A DNA stretch of 64,000 nt from assembly GCA_029237695.1 (NCBI GenBank), contig CM055275.1, positions 90,373,484 through 90,437,483 on the forward strand, given 5' to 3'. Positions 1 through 10,460 of the stretch are shown here, in pieces. The notes under the pieces are model-generated. The model searched no databases. It saw only the letters and a program-made list of their open reading frames with translations, and had not been told where the DNA came from. How positions within the stretch are numbered: position 1 is the stretch's first letter; each line of letters begins with the position of its first letter. This DNA is from Conchocele bisecta. Its lineage: Eukaryota > Mollusca > Bivalvia > Lucinida > Thyasiridae. The translations under genes were made by a program, and so were the position numbers.

Positions 1-600
1 TTACGGCTTATGAAAATTTTCATGCGAGAGGGAATATGACGGTTTATGAAAATCTTCATAGTGAGAGGGATAGTACTGCTTAAGAAAATTTTCATACTGA
101 GAGGGAATATTACGGCTTATGAAAATTTTCATAGTGAGAGGGAATATGACGGTCTATGAAAATTTTCATAGTGAGAGGGCATATTACTGTCCTTATGAAA
201 ATTTTCATAGTGAGAGGGAATATGACGGTTACGGTTTATGAAAATTTTCATAGTGAGAGGGAATATTACGGCTTATGAAAATTTTCATAGTGAGAGGGAA
301 TATGACGGTCTATGAACATTTTCATAGTGAGAGGGAATATTATGGTCTATGAAAATTTTCATAGTCAGAGGGAATATGACGGTTTATGAAAATGTTCATA
401 GTGAGATCGATTGTACGGCTTATGATAATTTTCATAGTGACAGTACGGTTTATGAAAATTTTCATAATGAATACTGTTTTTCTCAGAACAATGTTATGAA
501 AATTTTCATAGTGAGAGGAAATATGACGGTCTATGAAAATTTTCATAGTGACTTCAATATGTGAGTTGCACTGGTGATTGCTGAGTAATTTTCATAGTCA
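1..600. repeat. 36-bp palindromic satellite array
   Basis: About fifteen head-to-tail units of 36 bp. Each is built on the perfect 16-bp palindrome TATGAAAATTTTCATA followed by a spacer like GTGAGAGGGAATATGACGGT. Units between about 400 and 560 are shortened and diverged. The array runs off the left edge. Short ORFs on both strands are translations of the repeat and not genes. Confidence 0.95.
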
Positions 601-724
601 AGTGCAGTCTAAATTTTTCATAACCCTCCTTATGCATATGGGGTCGCTATTTTGAGCAACTGGATTTGCTCAAACAAAACTGGAGCCTAATTTACTGCAA
701 ATATTTAAAACCTTTTCAATAAAT

Positions 725-961
725 TTCTCAGTAATTTGACATTGGACATGAAGGCCGCATGGGTGTGGTATGGAATGAAAATATGGATGATGATCAGGAA
801 GTATTTGAAGTTTAAAGTCAATCCGACTTTCCGTATATAGAAAATGAGAATCCAACGTGGGACGGACGGACGGACGGACGGTCGGACGAACGGACTGAAG
901 GACGGACGGAATTACGAAAACTATATACCCCTCGACATACTTCGTTTGCCGGGGGTATAAA
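725..961. repeat. Dispersed repeat A, copy 1
   Basis: It shares the landmark GGACATGAAGGCCGCATG and the end GGAATTACGAAAACTATATA with 48785-49004. The two copies align over most of their length. The right part carries a GGAC-rich simple stretch at 868-910. No coding signal was seen. Confidence 0.8.
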
Positions 962-1654
962 TATGACATTTAGTTGTAGACATTCTATTTACTATTAGTA
1001 GTACATCATGAACGTTATATCCCACCCCGTTGTATTTCCGGCGGAGATCAGTCAAACCTAAGGGCACGGTTCGTCTGATGTAATATTCATTGCAAATCAA
1101 GTCAATGGCTTTTCGGTCTACTGATGGATTATACTTTCATCACTGTCCCTGTCCCACTGCTATGTGCTTTTCAGGTTTGATGAGCGACACATTTACTAAA
1201 TATTATTGCATGACTGCCGTTGTTCGACACAGCTCACAGCCGTGTTCAAACATACAGCGCGTGCTGTTTGACAATGGCTGTTGACAATGCTCATTCCGGG
1301 GCCAAGCCAACACCTACGTAATGCATGTGTCTCATGACGTTACCATAACGCGCCATTACGTCACCAGATTAGTTCACAAATGGTCGCACTGCATCACGCG
1401 ACATGTACTGAGGCCCCGGAATGTGTATATGCAAATCAGCTGTTTGAATGAAACGGGTTATCAAAGTAGCGAACATAACTGGTCAAATTACCGTTATTTC
1501 CGACGTAAATGTAACAATAACTGGATGTATGAAGAACGTCTAGCAATGACTATTACATCAGACAGCAACTTACCCGATAATTAGAATGCCAGGCTACAGA
1601 AGTATGAATAACGTCTATCAATGAATAACATCAGACGGCAACATACCTGATAAA
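962..1654. other. No gene recognised; short direct duplication
   Basis: No exon or family motif was found on either strand. A roughly 75-bp direct duplication (about 1531-1604 and 1605-1672) shares the words AGAATGCCAGGCTAC and ACATCAGAC. Confidence 0.5.
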
Positions 1655-1815
1655 TAGAATGCCAGGCTACTGTATTTGAGTTTATCAGGCTCGACTCGGA
1701 ACAACGTTTCCTAGCCTTGCCTGATAAACTTGATATCAAAAATACATTATCCTGTATTCTTCATATGTTATCAGTCAGTACGTATTCGGTCAATACAGGA
1801 CAACTTACCTGATAA
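1655..1815. repeat. Dispersed repeat B, copy next to transporter exon
   Basis: It contains CCTGATAAACTTGATATCAA and a terminal TTACCTGATAAAA. Related blocks occur at 50815-51185 and, more weakly, 32665-32800. It ends about 25 bp downstream (in transcript sense) of the donor of the 1841-1965 exon. The copy at 51185 abuts a donor of the receptor gene. Confidence 0.6.
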
Positions 1816-1840
1816 AAAATATATATGAGTCACGACTTAC

Positions 1841-1965
1841 CACAACAAACAGCGACTAGAAACCTCCCCGCAATGATCATTTCGTATGACCACGCAAGTC
1901 GGCTTGTGTACATCAACACGCATGCGCATACGCCGATTATGTTGTTTAATAACATGCCGTATTTC
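1841..1965 (-). CDS. GLUT exon: loop after TM2 and TM3
   Basis: 125 bp: one leading G completes the Arg codon, then 41 codons and one trailing G. The acceptor is TTTTCCAAATATTTCAG and the donor is TGTG/GTAAGT. The product KYGMLLNNIIGVCACVLMYT ... EMIIAGRFLVAVCCG is typical of GLUT TM2-TM3. Human GLUTs have the same GRF motif and the same exon end after CG. No stop lies in the exon. Confidence 0.9.
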
Positions 1966-3103
1966 CTGAAATATTTGGAAAAGGAGAAAATCACCATCTG
2001 AATCCCACCTAGTCCCTGGAACCTCTGTAGCCGATTTCATCAACATTTCTAGCAAAGTATACTTTAAGGAGTAATCTTTTATTTTCCCTAAAATGCATTA
2101 TTTCATATAGAACTAACCACTGCATATATTTGATGATTAAACGTATGCATAATTATTATAATGAATGTATTACATTATCACAGCCAAAATGGCTGTGATA
2201 ATGTAATAAATTACGTACAATAAAAAATAATAAATTTATCATTAAATTGAAAATTTCTTCCACAAAGTATACTTTGCTAGATAAGTATACTTTGCAATGT
2301 TGGTGAAGGCTACAGAACAACATGGTTCCGCAAGAATACGTTATTGCTCCGCAATCGATCGTTTAGATTTGTTCGAAATTAGCCAAAACCTCAGAATCTC
2401 GTGCTCAGACTATCGGACGGTGCCCACAAGGCGACCCTTTAAACAGCCCTGAGTGAATGTCGTAAAATACGGCATTATATATCAAATGCATGGTATTCAC
2501 CATTACAAACCAGATTAAAATGGTTTGTGGTGAGACATGATGTCAAACTATTTGTATGTACTCGGTAATACTCAATAGAGCAGGCTATACTGTTACAGGA
2601 CAGCCCGATACAAATGCAAACATAAATATGACCATATAGCAGGGAAAAGCATCGTAGTCACAATAGTTTGTTATCTTGTATTTAACCCTTTGAACCCGAA
2701 AGCCCGCTAAAACGGTTTATGCAAACGGTTCAGATCCAGATGAGCCGGCTCGTAGCGAGCCGTCTCATCATTATCTGCACTTTTTGCAAGTAATTTTCAT
2801 ATTTCTTAGAACAAAAACACCCCCTTTTCATCAATAGACTAATCTGAAAATCATTTTGTAACCATTGGCTTGGTCGGAAAATTAGCATATCACAGTCCAT
2901 TTCAGTTACTTAGGGGTGAAAGGGTTAAGGTGGGAATTGGTTCAAAGAACCTTCCATACCCTCATATTTCAGCTAAAAAACGTGTCAAGCCAATGCCCGT
3001 TGGCCCCATGGCCCGTTTGCTTTTCCGAATGTATTATTATTTAAATTAAGGAAGTTATGAGTTATAACCTAGCTAGTTCATTTTCATATCATAGTCACAA
3101 TCG

Positions 3104-3160
<57 letters not shown>

Positions 3161-3976
3161 TATGGAAAACAAAATCGTTCAACAGTGCTAATAAAAATGG
3201 AAAAAAATTAAATCCCAAGCGCTTTCGGCTGTTATGCCTTCATCAGGGGTGTATACATGCTGAATGAGAAGGGCATTGGATCCCGAAGGACATATAATAT
3301 TTTATACACTTTGCATCCTTCGGGATATATATATATAGGTCAACTCTAGGACCAGCGATGTAGGCTCCCCGAAGACAATACAAATCAGAATATATAGGCA
3401 GATAAAAATATATCACAACGAATACCACGTGGAACAAACGCCATCAAAGTCAGTAACAACTATGAGATGACAAAGGACTACATTATCAAGCGATACATGG
3501 TGAATAGGATACCGACTCCGAACGGTCAGTAAGACCTCGGGAGTGTTAAACTAAGCTAAAACACGCCTTCCATTACACTGACGAAAATGCGTGCACAAGC
3601 GGGCCGAAAAAAGTATGCAAGCGAGAGTACTTTGCCAACCATAGAATACCTTCCAAAGAAATCCGCCGACTGTTCGGCGGAAAACCCGCGCTCCATGCAG
3701 TACCTGCCAAAGATGTCCGAACACCAGCCCGCTGAAAGCCCGCCCAGTATAGTATACCTTCCAATGCAAGAAGTCCGCTCTCCACCCTGCTGAAACCCCA
3801 CCCACCATAGAATACCTTCCAAAGAAGTCCGCCAACCACCCGGCGGAAAGCCCACCCACCATCCCGCCAACTGCGAATATCGCCACGGTCACCTAGAAGA
3901 GTAACGTTATACGGTCATCGCTCGCCGACTCGCCCGTAAGGTCATAGTATGTCGTGTTGATGAATGACTCGATGTG
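1841..3976 (-). CDS. SLC2/GLUT-family sugar transporter, two internal exons
   Basis: This is a facilitative hexose transporter of the major facilitator superfamily, acting in the plasma membrane. The visible exons are 3816-3976 and 1841-1965. The first reads FINTTYYDLTGES, then the helix-2 signature VTVAIFAVGGMVGGLSAGWL and ADFFG. The split codon AG+G gives the Arg of the conserved FGR loop, and the second exon continues KYGMLLNNI to GRFLVAVCCG. Exon breaks after FGR and after the CG of the third helix match the vertebrate GLUT gene structure. An in-frame TAG at 3893-3895 replaces the residue before VTVAIF, so the copy may be a pseudogene, a null allele or an error. The TM1 exon was not found; exons after helix 3 lie left of the window. 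Confidence 0.88.
2026..2314. mobile_element. MITE family 1, copy 1
   Basis: The ends are inverted, TGTAGCCGATTTCA at the left and TGGTGAAGGCTACA at the right. The centre is a near-perfect palindrome built on CAGCCAAAATGGCTG (about 2168-2206). The AGTATACTTTG words near each end are also shared with the other copies. Confidence 0.85.
2688..2932. mobile_element. MITE family 2, copy 1
   Basis: It runs from AACCCTTTGAACCC to GGGGTGAAAGGGTTAA. Internally it carries GAGCCGGCTCGTAGCGAGCC and the word AACAAAAACACCCCCTT. Further full copies are at 58231-58478 (opposite orientation) and 60432-60698. Fragments of the GAGCCGGCTC core lie near 30870, 45520, 55535, 57670, 57795 and 59590. Confidence 0.8.
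2936..3085. repeat. Dispersed repeat C, copy 1
   Basis: It has GGGAATTGG, CCTTCCA and CAATG.CCGTTGGCCC, then TAGCTAGTTCATT. It is shared with 28973-29140 and partly with 43508-43580. Nothing coding was seen. Confidence 0.65.
3103..3158. repeat. (AT)n microsatellite
   Basis: More than twenty uninterrupted AT dinucleotides follow CACATATAT. The true length is likely uncertain in any assembly. Confidence 0.95.
3159..3559. other. Non-coding stretch with a hairpin
   Basis: No exon was recognised. An inverted repeat, ATCCCGAAGGA near 3279 against TCCTTCGGGAT near 3317, could form a hairpin. A small open frame on the minus strand is not supported. Confidence 0.5.
3560..3815 (-). repeat. Minisatellite derived from the GLUT exon end and its splice donor
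   Basis: The 3' end of the exon at 3816-3976 (GGGCTTTCCGCC ... GACTTCTTTGGAAG) and its donor GTATTC are repeated downstream. Units are about 53-58 bp, with donor-like sites at roughly 3646, 3700, 3753 and 3811. Units have diverged, but most keep the AAG/GTA or CAG/GTA junction. This explains the overlapping minus-strand ORFs here, which are not separate proteins. Confidence 0.85.
3816..3976 (-). CDS. GLUT exon: extracellular loop 1 and TM2, with in-frame TAG
   Basis: 161 bp, phase 0 at the start (CAC ATC GAG) and two bases (AG) at the end. The acceptor is TCTATATTTCCAG and the donor is AAG/GTATTC. Twenty-seven codons precede TAG at 3893-3895, and the frame then continues with VTVAIFAVGG. CTTCTAG just before GTG could act as a shorter acceptor that skips the stop. 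That would drop the 27 codons and is an alternative to pseudogenisation. Confidence 0.85.
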
Positions 3977-5170
3977 CTGGAAATATAGAGAAGCGCTGAT
4001 TGGTGAGCGATGCTTGAATGTCATATACATGTATATTAAACGAGTTTATTGATTTCATTAGAAACTTCGCTGTCTTGTTTGTAAATGATTTGATGCTGAA
4101 AATATATAGGATGTTACATGGATGATTAATGGAGGTGTTTATGACGAGTTTAACAAGTTCATTAGAAACGTTGCTATCCTGTTCATGAATGCTTTCAGGT
4201 GCTGGAAATATAGAGACTAGTAGGTTAGTGCCGTGAATGGGAAACAATATCTGGCAAGGCTTAGGAAATGGGATGTGCGAGGCTCTGCCGAGTACATAGA
4301 GAACAGTATGTTAGTGCCGTGAATGAGTAAAAATATATGGCAAGGCTTAGGAAACGGGATGTGCGAGGCTCTGCAGAGTACATAGAGAACGGTAGGTTAG
4401 TGCCGTGAATGGAAAAAATATCTGGCAAGGCTTAGGAAACGGGATGGGCGAGCGAGGCTCTGCCGAGTACATGGAGATCAGTAGGTTAGTGCCGTGAATG
4501 GGAAAAAATGTCTGCCAAGGCTTAGGAAACGGGATGGGCGAGGCTCTGGCGAGCATATCCCGTTTCCGTGCCGCGCCAGATATTATTCCCATTCACGGCA
4601 CTAACCTACTATTCCATTCATTCCGTCAACACATACACATAGCTTTAAAATGCAATAAAATAACCACGATCACCGCATATATTCATACACAGTGATTAGG
4701 TCGTATTTACAGGATATCAAAAGTGTTTCACGGCACCGTGTTTCACGGCACATACGCACTGTGTTTCACGGCACCGTGTTTCACGGCACATACACACTGT
4801 GTTGAAAGGATATCAACAATGTTTCACGGCACCGTGTTTCACGGCACATACGCACTGTGTTGACGGGATATCAACAATGTTTCACGGCACCGTGTTTCAC
4901 GGCACATACGCACTGTGTTGACGGGATAAATAGCCGATATTGGATGATGATTTACTAAATATCTTAAACTAGTTTAATGATTTCATAAGACAATCCACGG
5001 TGATACTGATGAATGGTTTCATGTGCTGAAAGTATAGACGAGTTTAACTGGGTTATTTCTATTAAACCAGTTTACTGATTCCATGAAAGAATCGACATAT
5101 ATGTAGGACACGGTGGTCATTGTGGGTCGGGTTCATGACTGATTGGATGTGCTGGAAACATAGAAATTCT
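3977..5170. repeat. Complex tandem region upstream of the GLUT exon
   Basis: Three repeat types are interleaved. Diverged copies of the exon acceptor edge (GTGCTGGAAATATAGAG beside a GAATGACTC-like word) lie near 4080, 4190, 5015 and 5140. Units of about 87 bp carrying GGCAAGGCTTAGGAAA fill 4240-4560, ending in an inverted piece (CCATTCACGGCACTAACCTA near 4590). A GTTTCACGGCACCGTG array fills 4715-4930. No additional transporter exon was found. Confidence 0.75.
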
Positions 5171-5229
5171 AGAAACTTTAAAAACGTGTTTACTGATTTC
5201 GTAAGAAACCATGGTCAAAATCAGTCATG

Positions 5230-5256
5230 TTAATAATAATAATAATAATAATAATT
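5230..5256. repeat. (AAT)n microsatellite
   Basis: A run of TAA/AAT triplets between two unrelated stretches. The surrounding sequence to 5418 holds no recognised gene. Confidence 0.9.
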
Positions 5257-5417
5257 AAAGTATTTGCAGATTTTTCATATCCTGTTATCTTCTGGAAAAT
5301 AAATAATTGGAAAATACACACTTGGGCCTGTTATCTATTTGAAAACAACAAACTAGTATAAACTAAGCAACCAGATACTAGTGCAGTGTCGGCTGACATA
5401 GGGTAAACCAGGATACT

Positions 5418-5656
5418 TGTAGCCTATTTCACCAACATTGCAAACTAAACTTATGATGCCAAAAACACTTTGAGGGAACAATTGTCGATAGCCACTTTGG
5501 CTGTGATAATGTAATACATTCAGTATAATAATTCTGTCTGCATACTTTTAATTATCAAATATATGCAGTCGTTCGTTCTATATGACATAATTCATTTCGG
5601 GAAAAATAAATGATTCCTCCCATAAATATACTTCGCAATTTTGATGAAATCGGCTA
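5418..5656. mobile_element. MITE family 1, copy 2 (eroded)
   Basis: The left end is TGTAGCCTATTTCACCAAC and the right end is TTGATGAAATCGGCTA. Only the right half of the central palindrome remains clear (GGCTGTGATAATGTAAT). Confidence 0.75.
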
Positions 5657-5988
5657 TCGGTGTATTTGCCATGGATAGTTTTGTCGACAATAATAAGTTG
5701 TCGCAGTTAATCCTATACAATTAAATACTAGAAACATGAAGATTCGTGCTTACAGTATCGGACTGCATACGGTTAACTACGACAGTTCAGTCTCCGTGAA
5801 TTAAATAGATTAACTCCCCTATGTTGCTCTCTCGTCATTTCGAAGATCTGCATATTGTATATTAATAGTTACCACTGTTCGGTCGCTATCTGTTGTGTTC
5901 GCGGACTCGTCATTATTATGACATCCAGCTACGTCATTCTCCGACTCTGTGTGGTTTTTAAGATCGGGCTTGAACGCTAAAATAATTT

Positions 5989-6287
5989 CCGATTTCATCA
6001 ACATTGCAAAGTATACTTTTCTAGAAAAGTATACTTTGAGGGAGAAATTTTCAATTTTAGGATAAATTTATTAATTTTTATTATACTGAATTTATTACAT
6101 TATCACAGCCATTTTGGCTGTGATAATGTAATAAATTCAGTATAATTCTGCATACTTGTAATCATCATATATATGCAGTAGTTAGTTCTATATGAAATAA
6201 TGCATTTCAGGAAAAATAAATGATTGCTCCATCAAAGTATTCTTTGCTAGAAAAGTATACTTTGCAATGTTGGTGAAATCGGCTACA
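5989..6287. mobile_element. MITE family 1, copy 3
   Basis: It has CCGATTTCATCAACATTGC at the left and GCAATGTTGGTGAAATCGGC at the right. The central palindrome around CAGCCATTTTGGCTG (about 6095-6133) is intact. Its left edge truncates a short open frame of no known family. Confidence 0.85.
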
Positions 6288-6630
6288 GAATGAGGGCTAA
6301 TCCCGAAACGTGACGTCAATCCCAGAACGGGGGCCAATCTCACAATGGCCGAAAAGGCAGGACAATTGTACACATTGGTATTTTGCAAGCTACGACAAGT
6401 AAGGCATACCTGTAATTAACTTCATTACTAAATACTTCACGGTCGGTAATGTATACGTTTCACCTCGATGACAAAAATGACGTCGTTTTTAACCTGGACG
6501 CATGCGGCCAGAGCATGACGTTACGTCACTAACTTTGACGTCATTCAAGCTTGAAATCAAAACCCAGAACGTGAATTGAATTGGCCCCCGTTCTTGGAGA
6601 AATTGACCCCCGTTCTGGGATAAGTGCTTA
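6288..6630. mobile_element. MITE with CCCAGAACGGGGG inverted ends
   Basis: The left end reads GGCTAATCCCGAAACGTGAC and CCCAGAACGGGGGCCAAT. The right end carries the complement, TTGGCCCCCGTTCTTGG and CCCGTTCTGGGAT. It was inserted directly against MITE family 1 copy 3. It contains CRE-like TGACGTCA words, probably incidental. Confidence 0.65.
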
Positions 6631-7365
6631 ATTTTGATATGATTCGTTTTCATTTACCTCCGAGGATAATGTATGTTCATGATCGCAAAGCACCCATGTG
6701 TGTCTTGAAGTAGCTATATGCAAGTTTCACAGTGGAACCTCCCTATACCGGATGTCCCCAGGGTGTCCGGCGGTGTAGAGAGGTGTGACTGTAGTTACAT
6801 TTACATTGTCGTGTATACATGTACCCGTCTACACCCACCCAACTTCTTAAGTTTGGCCATACTGTTAGGAAAAAAAACTGTGTATGCTATTTGACACTAT
6901 TTACCGGTGAAGTAATATGAAAATTGATCAGGGATATGTGCACGTTTTATATCCGTTCATGAATGTACACTTTATAACTTTAATTATAGTATGTTATTCT
7001 TATTTTTAGTTCGGTGGCGGAAATTTAAAGCTATGCTAAAAACTTCCTCAACCATTCGCAGACATAAATTTGCTTGTTTTACCGGATACGGAGGTACGTT
7101 TTTAGCCATCTGGGTGGACGCTTAACGCATAGCCTTACCTTGTAACCTATAATACATGTAAAATTAAATAAATAAATTTATTTCATGAATTTTTGTTTAA
7201 ACTTCATTTAGTTTACAACGATTACAAACAAGCGCGATAACACTTATGAAAATGTTTTCGTTGGCACAGATGGATGTGAGGGGCGGTCATTAATGTGGGA
7301 GGAAACCGGAGTATCACTAGTCCTATCCGGCGACCACCATACCATCTCACAAACTGCCCATGCCG
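6631..7365. other. No gene recognised; pogo-like terminal repeat at 6722-6784
   Basis: A block starting CAGTGGAACCTCC with CCCCAGGGTGTCCGGCG resembles the paired pogo/Tigger-type ends at 33831-33893 and 56304-56381. The remainder shows no exon. Confidence 0.5.
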
Positions 7366-7800
7366 AGAATCGAACCCGGGGTCGCATTGGTGAACAGTGG
7401 GGGAAAATCACTATACCCGGTGAACAGTGGGGGAAATATAAGTAGTATATGGGAGTCAAAAATGCGAATTGCAATTCCTGGAGCTCAGGATTGCAATTCG
7501 CGTTCCCATTAATTGCAATTGGACCGCAATCGGACTGCAATCATGTGACTGCGGTCCAAATAGTTGGTTGCGGAATTGTAATACTTATAGCGCAGTTAGC
7601 GCTGCGCTCCGCTTTTAATTGCAATTTACGCTCCTTTTTTTCTTTAAACTGCGAAAGAATGACCGCTTTACGCTGCGCTCTGCGGTCAAACCAGCCGACC
7701 GCTCTGCTTGACCAATGCGGCAATACAATCGAAATAGTTGATAAACGTATCCGTGTTCCAATCCAAAATTTTATCCCATCTATTTAATTCAAAGTGACTA
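7366..7800. repeat. TTGCAATT-rich word repeat with tRNA-like B box
   Basis: GAATCGAACCCGGGGTCGC (about 7370) is a reverse-strand B-box-like tRNA remnant. It is followed by GCGAATTGCAATTC, AATTGGACCGCAATCGGACT and related palindromic words. A matching block lies at 22290-22530 in opposite order. The open frames here come from repetitive words and are not accepted as genes. Confidence 0.6.
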
Positions 7801-8429
7801 GAAAGTCAGCGGTATTGGTGATCTGTTTTTTTGGTGCACAAATATAAATCGGCGGGTTATTGCGAACAAACAGTGAAACATTGACCTTGACAATTTCTTG
7901 GACACAAAAAAATGTCGTCACTTCCGTTCCGAATATCAAGAACAAATTAATAGACACCACCATGCTCACAATATATTTATTTTCATATAAAATTTAATTA
8001 TAATGTGTGGTCTACGGTATAATATGGCAAAACTAAGCATCAATTTTGCGCTTTGTTTCCGTTTTCGTCGGTATCAAATTAAGTTTTCCTATTCTTTTAA
8101 CATTATTTCGAACGATCCTATAGTCGACATGACAATTTCTGAGATCAACACAATTTTTCATAATGTCTTTCAATTTCAAGCTGCAAGGAGACTGTGAATT
8201 GCATATTAACCATAATAACATGGTGAACATATTGATAATAATTTTAAAAGAAAAGCATATTTTAATTTTCGAAACCTGATCATAAAAACAAAAATTATTT
8301 TGGAATTAGATTTCTATTACTGCAAACGTTCTGTCCTGGCTGTTGATTTGTATTGGCCCGAATCAAATTTTGTGAAGATAATATTTATTCCGGTGATAGC
8401 CATTTCTTTAAAATAAAACGGCTTACTTG
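7801..8429. other. No gene recognised
   Basis: AT-rich sequence. Overlapping short open frames on both strands lack family motifs, and no convincing splice-site pair was seen. Confidence 0.5.
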
Positions 8430-8545
8430 TGTCACAGAATGAGAAAGATAAATAACGGCCCGGAATCGAACCAGGGACCTCATGTTTACCGTACCATTCC
8501 CATGGCTCTACCGAGCAAGCTAACAAGGCACAGCTCATACACACT
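8430..8545 (-). mobile_element. tRNA-derived SINE, copy 1
   Basis: On the minus strand an A-box-like TTAGCTTGCTCGGTAGAGC and a B box GGTTCGATTCC stand in tRNA order, followed by TTTCTCATTCTGTGAC. The copy at 9118-9212 is in the same orientation with the same head and tail. The anticodon arm is degenerate, so this is not a functional tRNA. Confidence 0.8.
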
Positions 8546-8770
8546 TAATCCCCATAGTCAGTTGCGTACTTTGACATTCTTCTCCGCCAAATTGAAATTC
8601 GTCCTCGAATTCCATGTTTAATTTTTGTCTCCGAATTCCATATGTTTGGGTACAATTTTGGGATTATTTATCAGTCGCGGTCCTTCGTTGGGCAACAATT
8701 GTCACTGTGTAGAAATATGTCCACCCAGAATTCCATATTTGTGGAACATTTCTTAATCAGTCACGACTCC

Positions 8771-9108
8771 ACGTTGAGAGTAGTTGCGGCAAGTAACTGC
8801 ATAATTCTAAATTATCGTCCGTACCCTGAGTTACGGTGCTCCATAGGTTTTTACTGCAGAGTACCGAATCGGATCTCATTCGCGCTTGAGCTGTTAATTG
8901 TGACATATTTTTCTGTACTTATTACACAGAAATGAACAAGTATAATACTGACATACTGAAAAATACAGAAAATATGTCGCAATTAACAGTTGAAGTGCAA
9001 ATCAGATGTGATTTGGTACTTTGCAGGGGAAACCTACGGAGAGCACCATAACTCTCGGTACGGACGATGCGGGAGTATTCTGCAGAGTTACTTCCCGCAA
9101 CTACGTTG
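8771..9108. repeat. Large inverted repeat, arms about 150 bp
   Basis: The left arm (GAGAGTAGTTGCGGCAAGTA ... CTGTTAATTGTGACATATTT, to about 8925) is the reverse complement, with mismatches, of the right arm (AATATGTCGCAATTAACAG ... GAGTTACTTCCCGCAACTA). The spacer is about 30 bp. It is probably a palindromic MITE. Confidence 0.8.
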
Positions 9109-9117
9109 GACGCTAAA

Positions 9118-9212
9118 TGACACAGGGTGAGAAAGATGCGCACCAGCCCGGAATCGAACCGGGGATCTCTGGTTTACCACACCATCGCTCTACCTACTGA
9201 GCAAACCGGGCA
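9118..9212 (-). mobile_element. tRNA-derived SINE, copy 2
   Basis: On the minus strand: TTTGCTCAGTAGGTAGAGCG (A box), CCGGTTCGATTCCGGGC (B box and arm), tail TTTCTCACCCTGTGTCA. It matches the copy at 8430-8545 and lies just outside a large inverted repeat. Confidence 0.85.
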
Positions 9213-9269
9213 CAAATACACACTTATTCACAATAGTGATCACTTCATTCAACCGAAAATTCACAAGCT

Positions 9270-9852
9270 AGAAAGTTATGCGAAATTATTACAGCCAACG
9301 TCACAGATTATGCTCTTGGCGACATTAGCGGACACAAATGTGTCCATCAATTTGATCAAATAAACAACGGAATCTGACAGATAACACTACGACGGTGCAT
9401 GGAAACATCATTATTATGGTACTTGGAATCAAAATGGTGGATATTAAGATCAATATGTGAGGCGCTGACAGAACCTTTAACATTTGTTATCACGATAGCA
9501 GCTACAGGGATTGTTGGACGCATTTATTTAGAGAAACGAGAGATTACAACCCGCATTGGATAATATACAATGTGACATTTTGTTCTAACGTACACCAACA
9601 TAGAGGATTAAATTTGCGACAATGTTGGATTGTGGATTTTGTGGACAGGTGACAGATATCGGAGCTGAATAAGAACCGACAGACGTGATTCTGAATATGC
9701 GTGCTTGGTCTGTGGTTATTCTTCCAGATCATGATATGCATGTTTTAATTTCATGTCATGTCAAAGCAGCACTATTGAACATAATGAATAACTTTAATAT
9801 TCTAAATAGAATTAAAGTTCATTCATCGTCTGATGTGTAACTGATGAATTAA
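9270..9852. repeat. Dispersed repeat D, copy 1
   Basis: It aligns with 43950-44637. Shared landmarks are CTGACAGATAACACT, AAGAACCGACAGAC, TTTCATGTCATGTCAAAGCA-like text and the end GGTAAGTTAC. The two copies differ by substitutions and small indels. The family could be a non-autonomous transposon; no coding potential was seen. Confidence 0.8.
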
Positions 9853-9894
9853 GGTAAGTTACTTGTATATGACAACTTTTGCCTCACTAGTGTG

Positions 9895-10460
9895 TATGCC
9901 CCACCACGATAGTGGAGGGGGCATTTAGTGTTACCCTTGTCCGTTCTTCCGTCCGTCACCAACCTAGTAGCTCGTAAAACTTTTAAACCGTAATAGCTAC
10001 AGACCTGAAACATAGTACATGTATGTTTGATTCGACCCCATGGTCATGGATTATCTCCCACTTTTCAAGTTAGAATTTTCCAATGTTGGCTTTTAGCTCG
10101 TAAAACTGTTAAACCCTAATAGCTACACACCTGAAACTTGGTATGTAGCTTCCTTATGATGAGTAGATTTGCAAAGTTTATTTTTATTCGACCCCTGAGT
10201 CATGGATTATCTCCCCATTTTTTTATAAGAATTTGAAAATTTTGCCTTGCATCTCGTAAAACTTTTGTAATAGCTACAGCACTGAAATTTGATATGTAGC
10301 TTCCTTATGATGAGTAGATGCGGAAAGTTTATTTCGATTTTTGTTTCGAACCCCGTGTCATGGATTATCTCTCCCTTTTGGACACTGGAATTTTGCCTTG
10401 TTTACTATCAAAGCGATATGTGGGGTATCCGTGTTCTATGAACACATTTTCTAGCTTAGT
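9895..10460. repeat. Tandem block with AGCTCGTAAAAC units
   Basis: Three diverged units carry CTCGTAAAACTTTTAAACC, TAATAGCTACA, CCTGAAA and CATGGATTATCTCCC, at about 9968, 10094 and 10252. The preceding CCACCACGATAGTGGAGGGG is a small palindrome. Confidence 0.75.

Noticed and set aside
3551..3892. Three overlapping minus-strand ORFs of 88-113 codons
   Set aside because: Only the first 25 codons of one are true exon; the rest read through the donor into exon-derived repeats.
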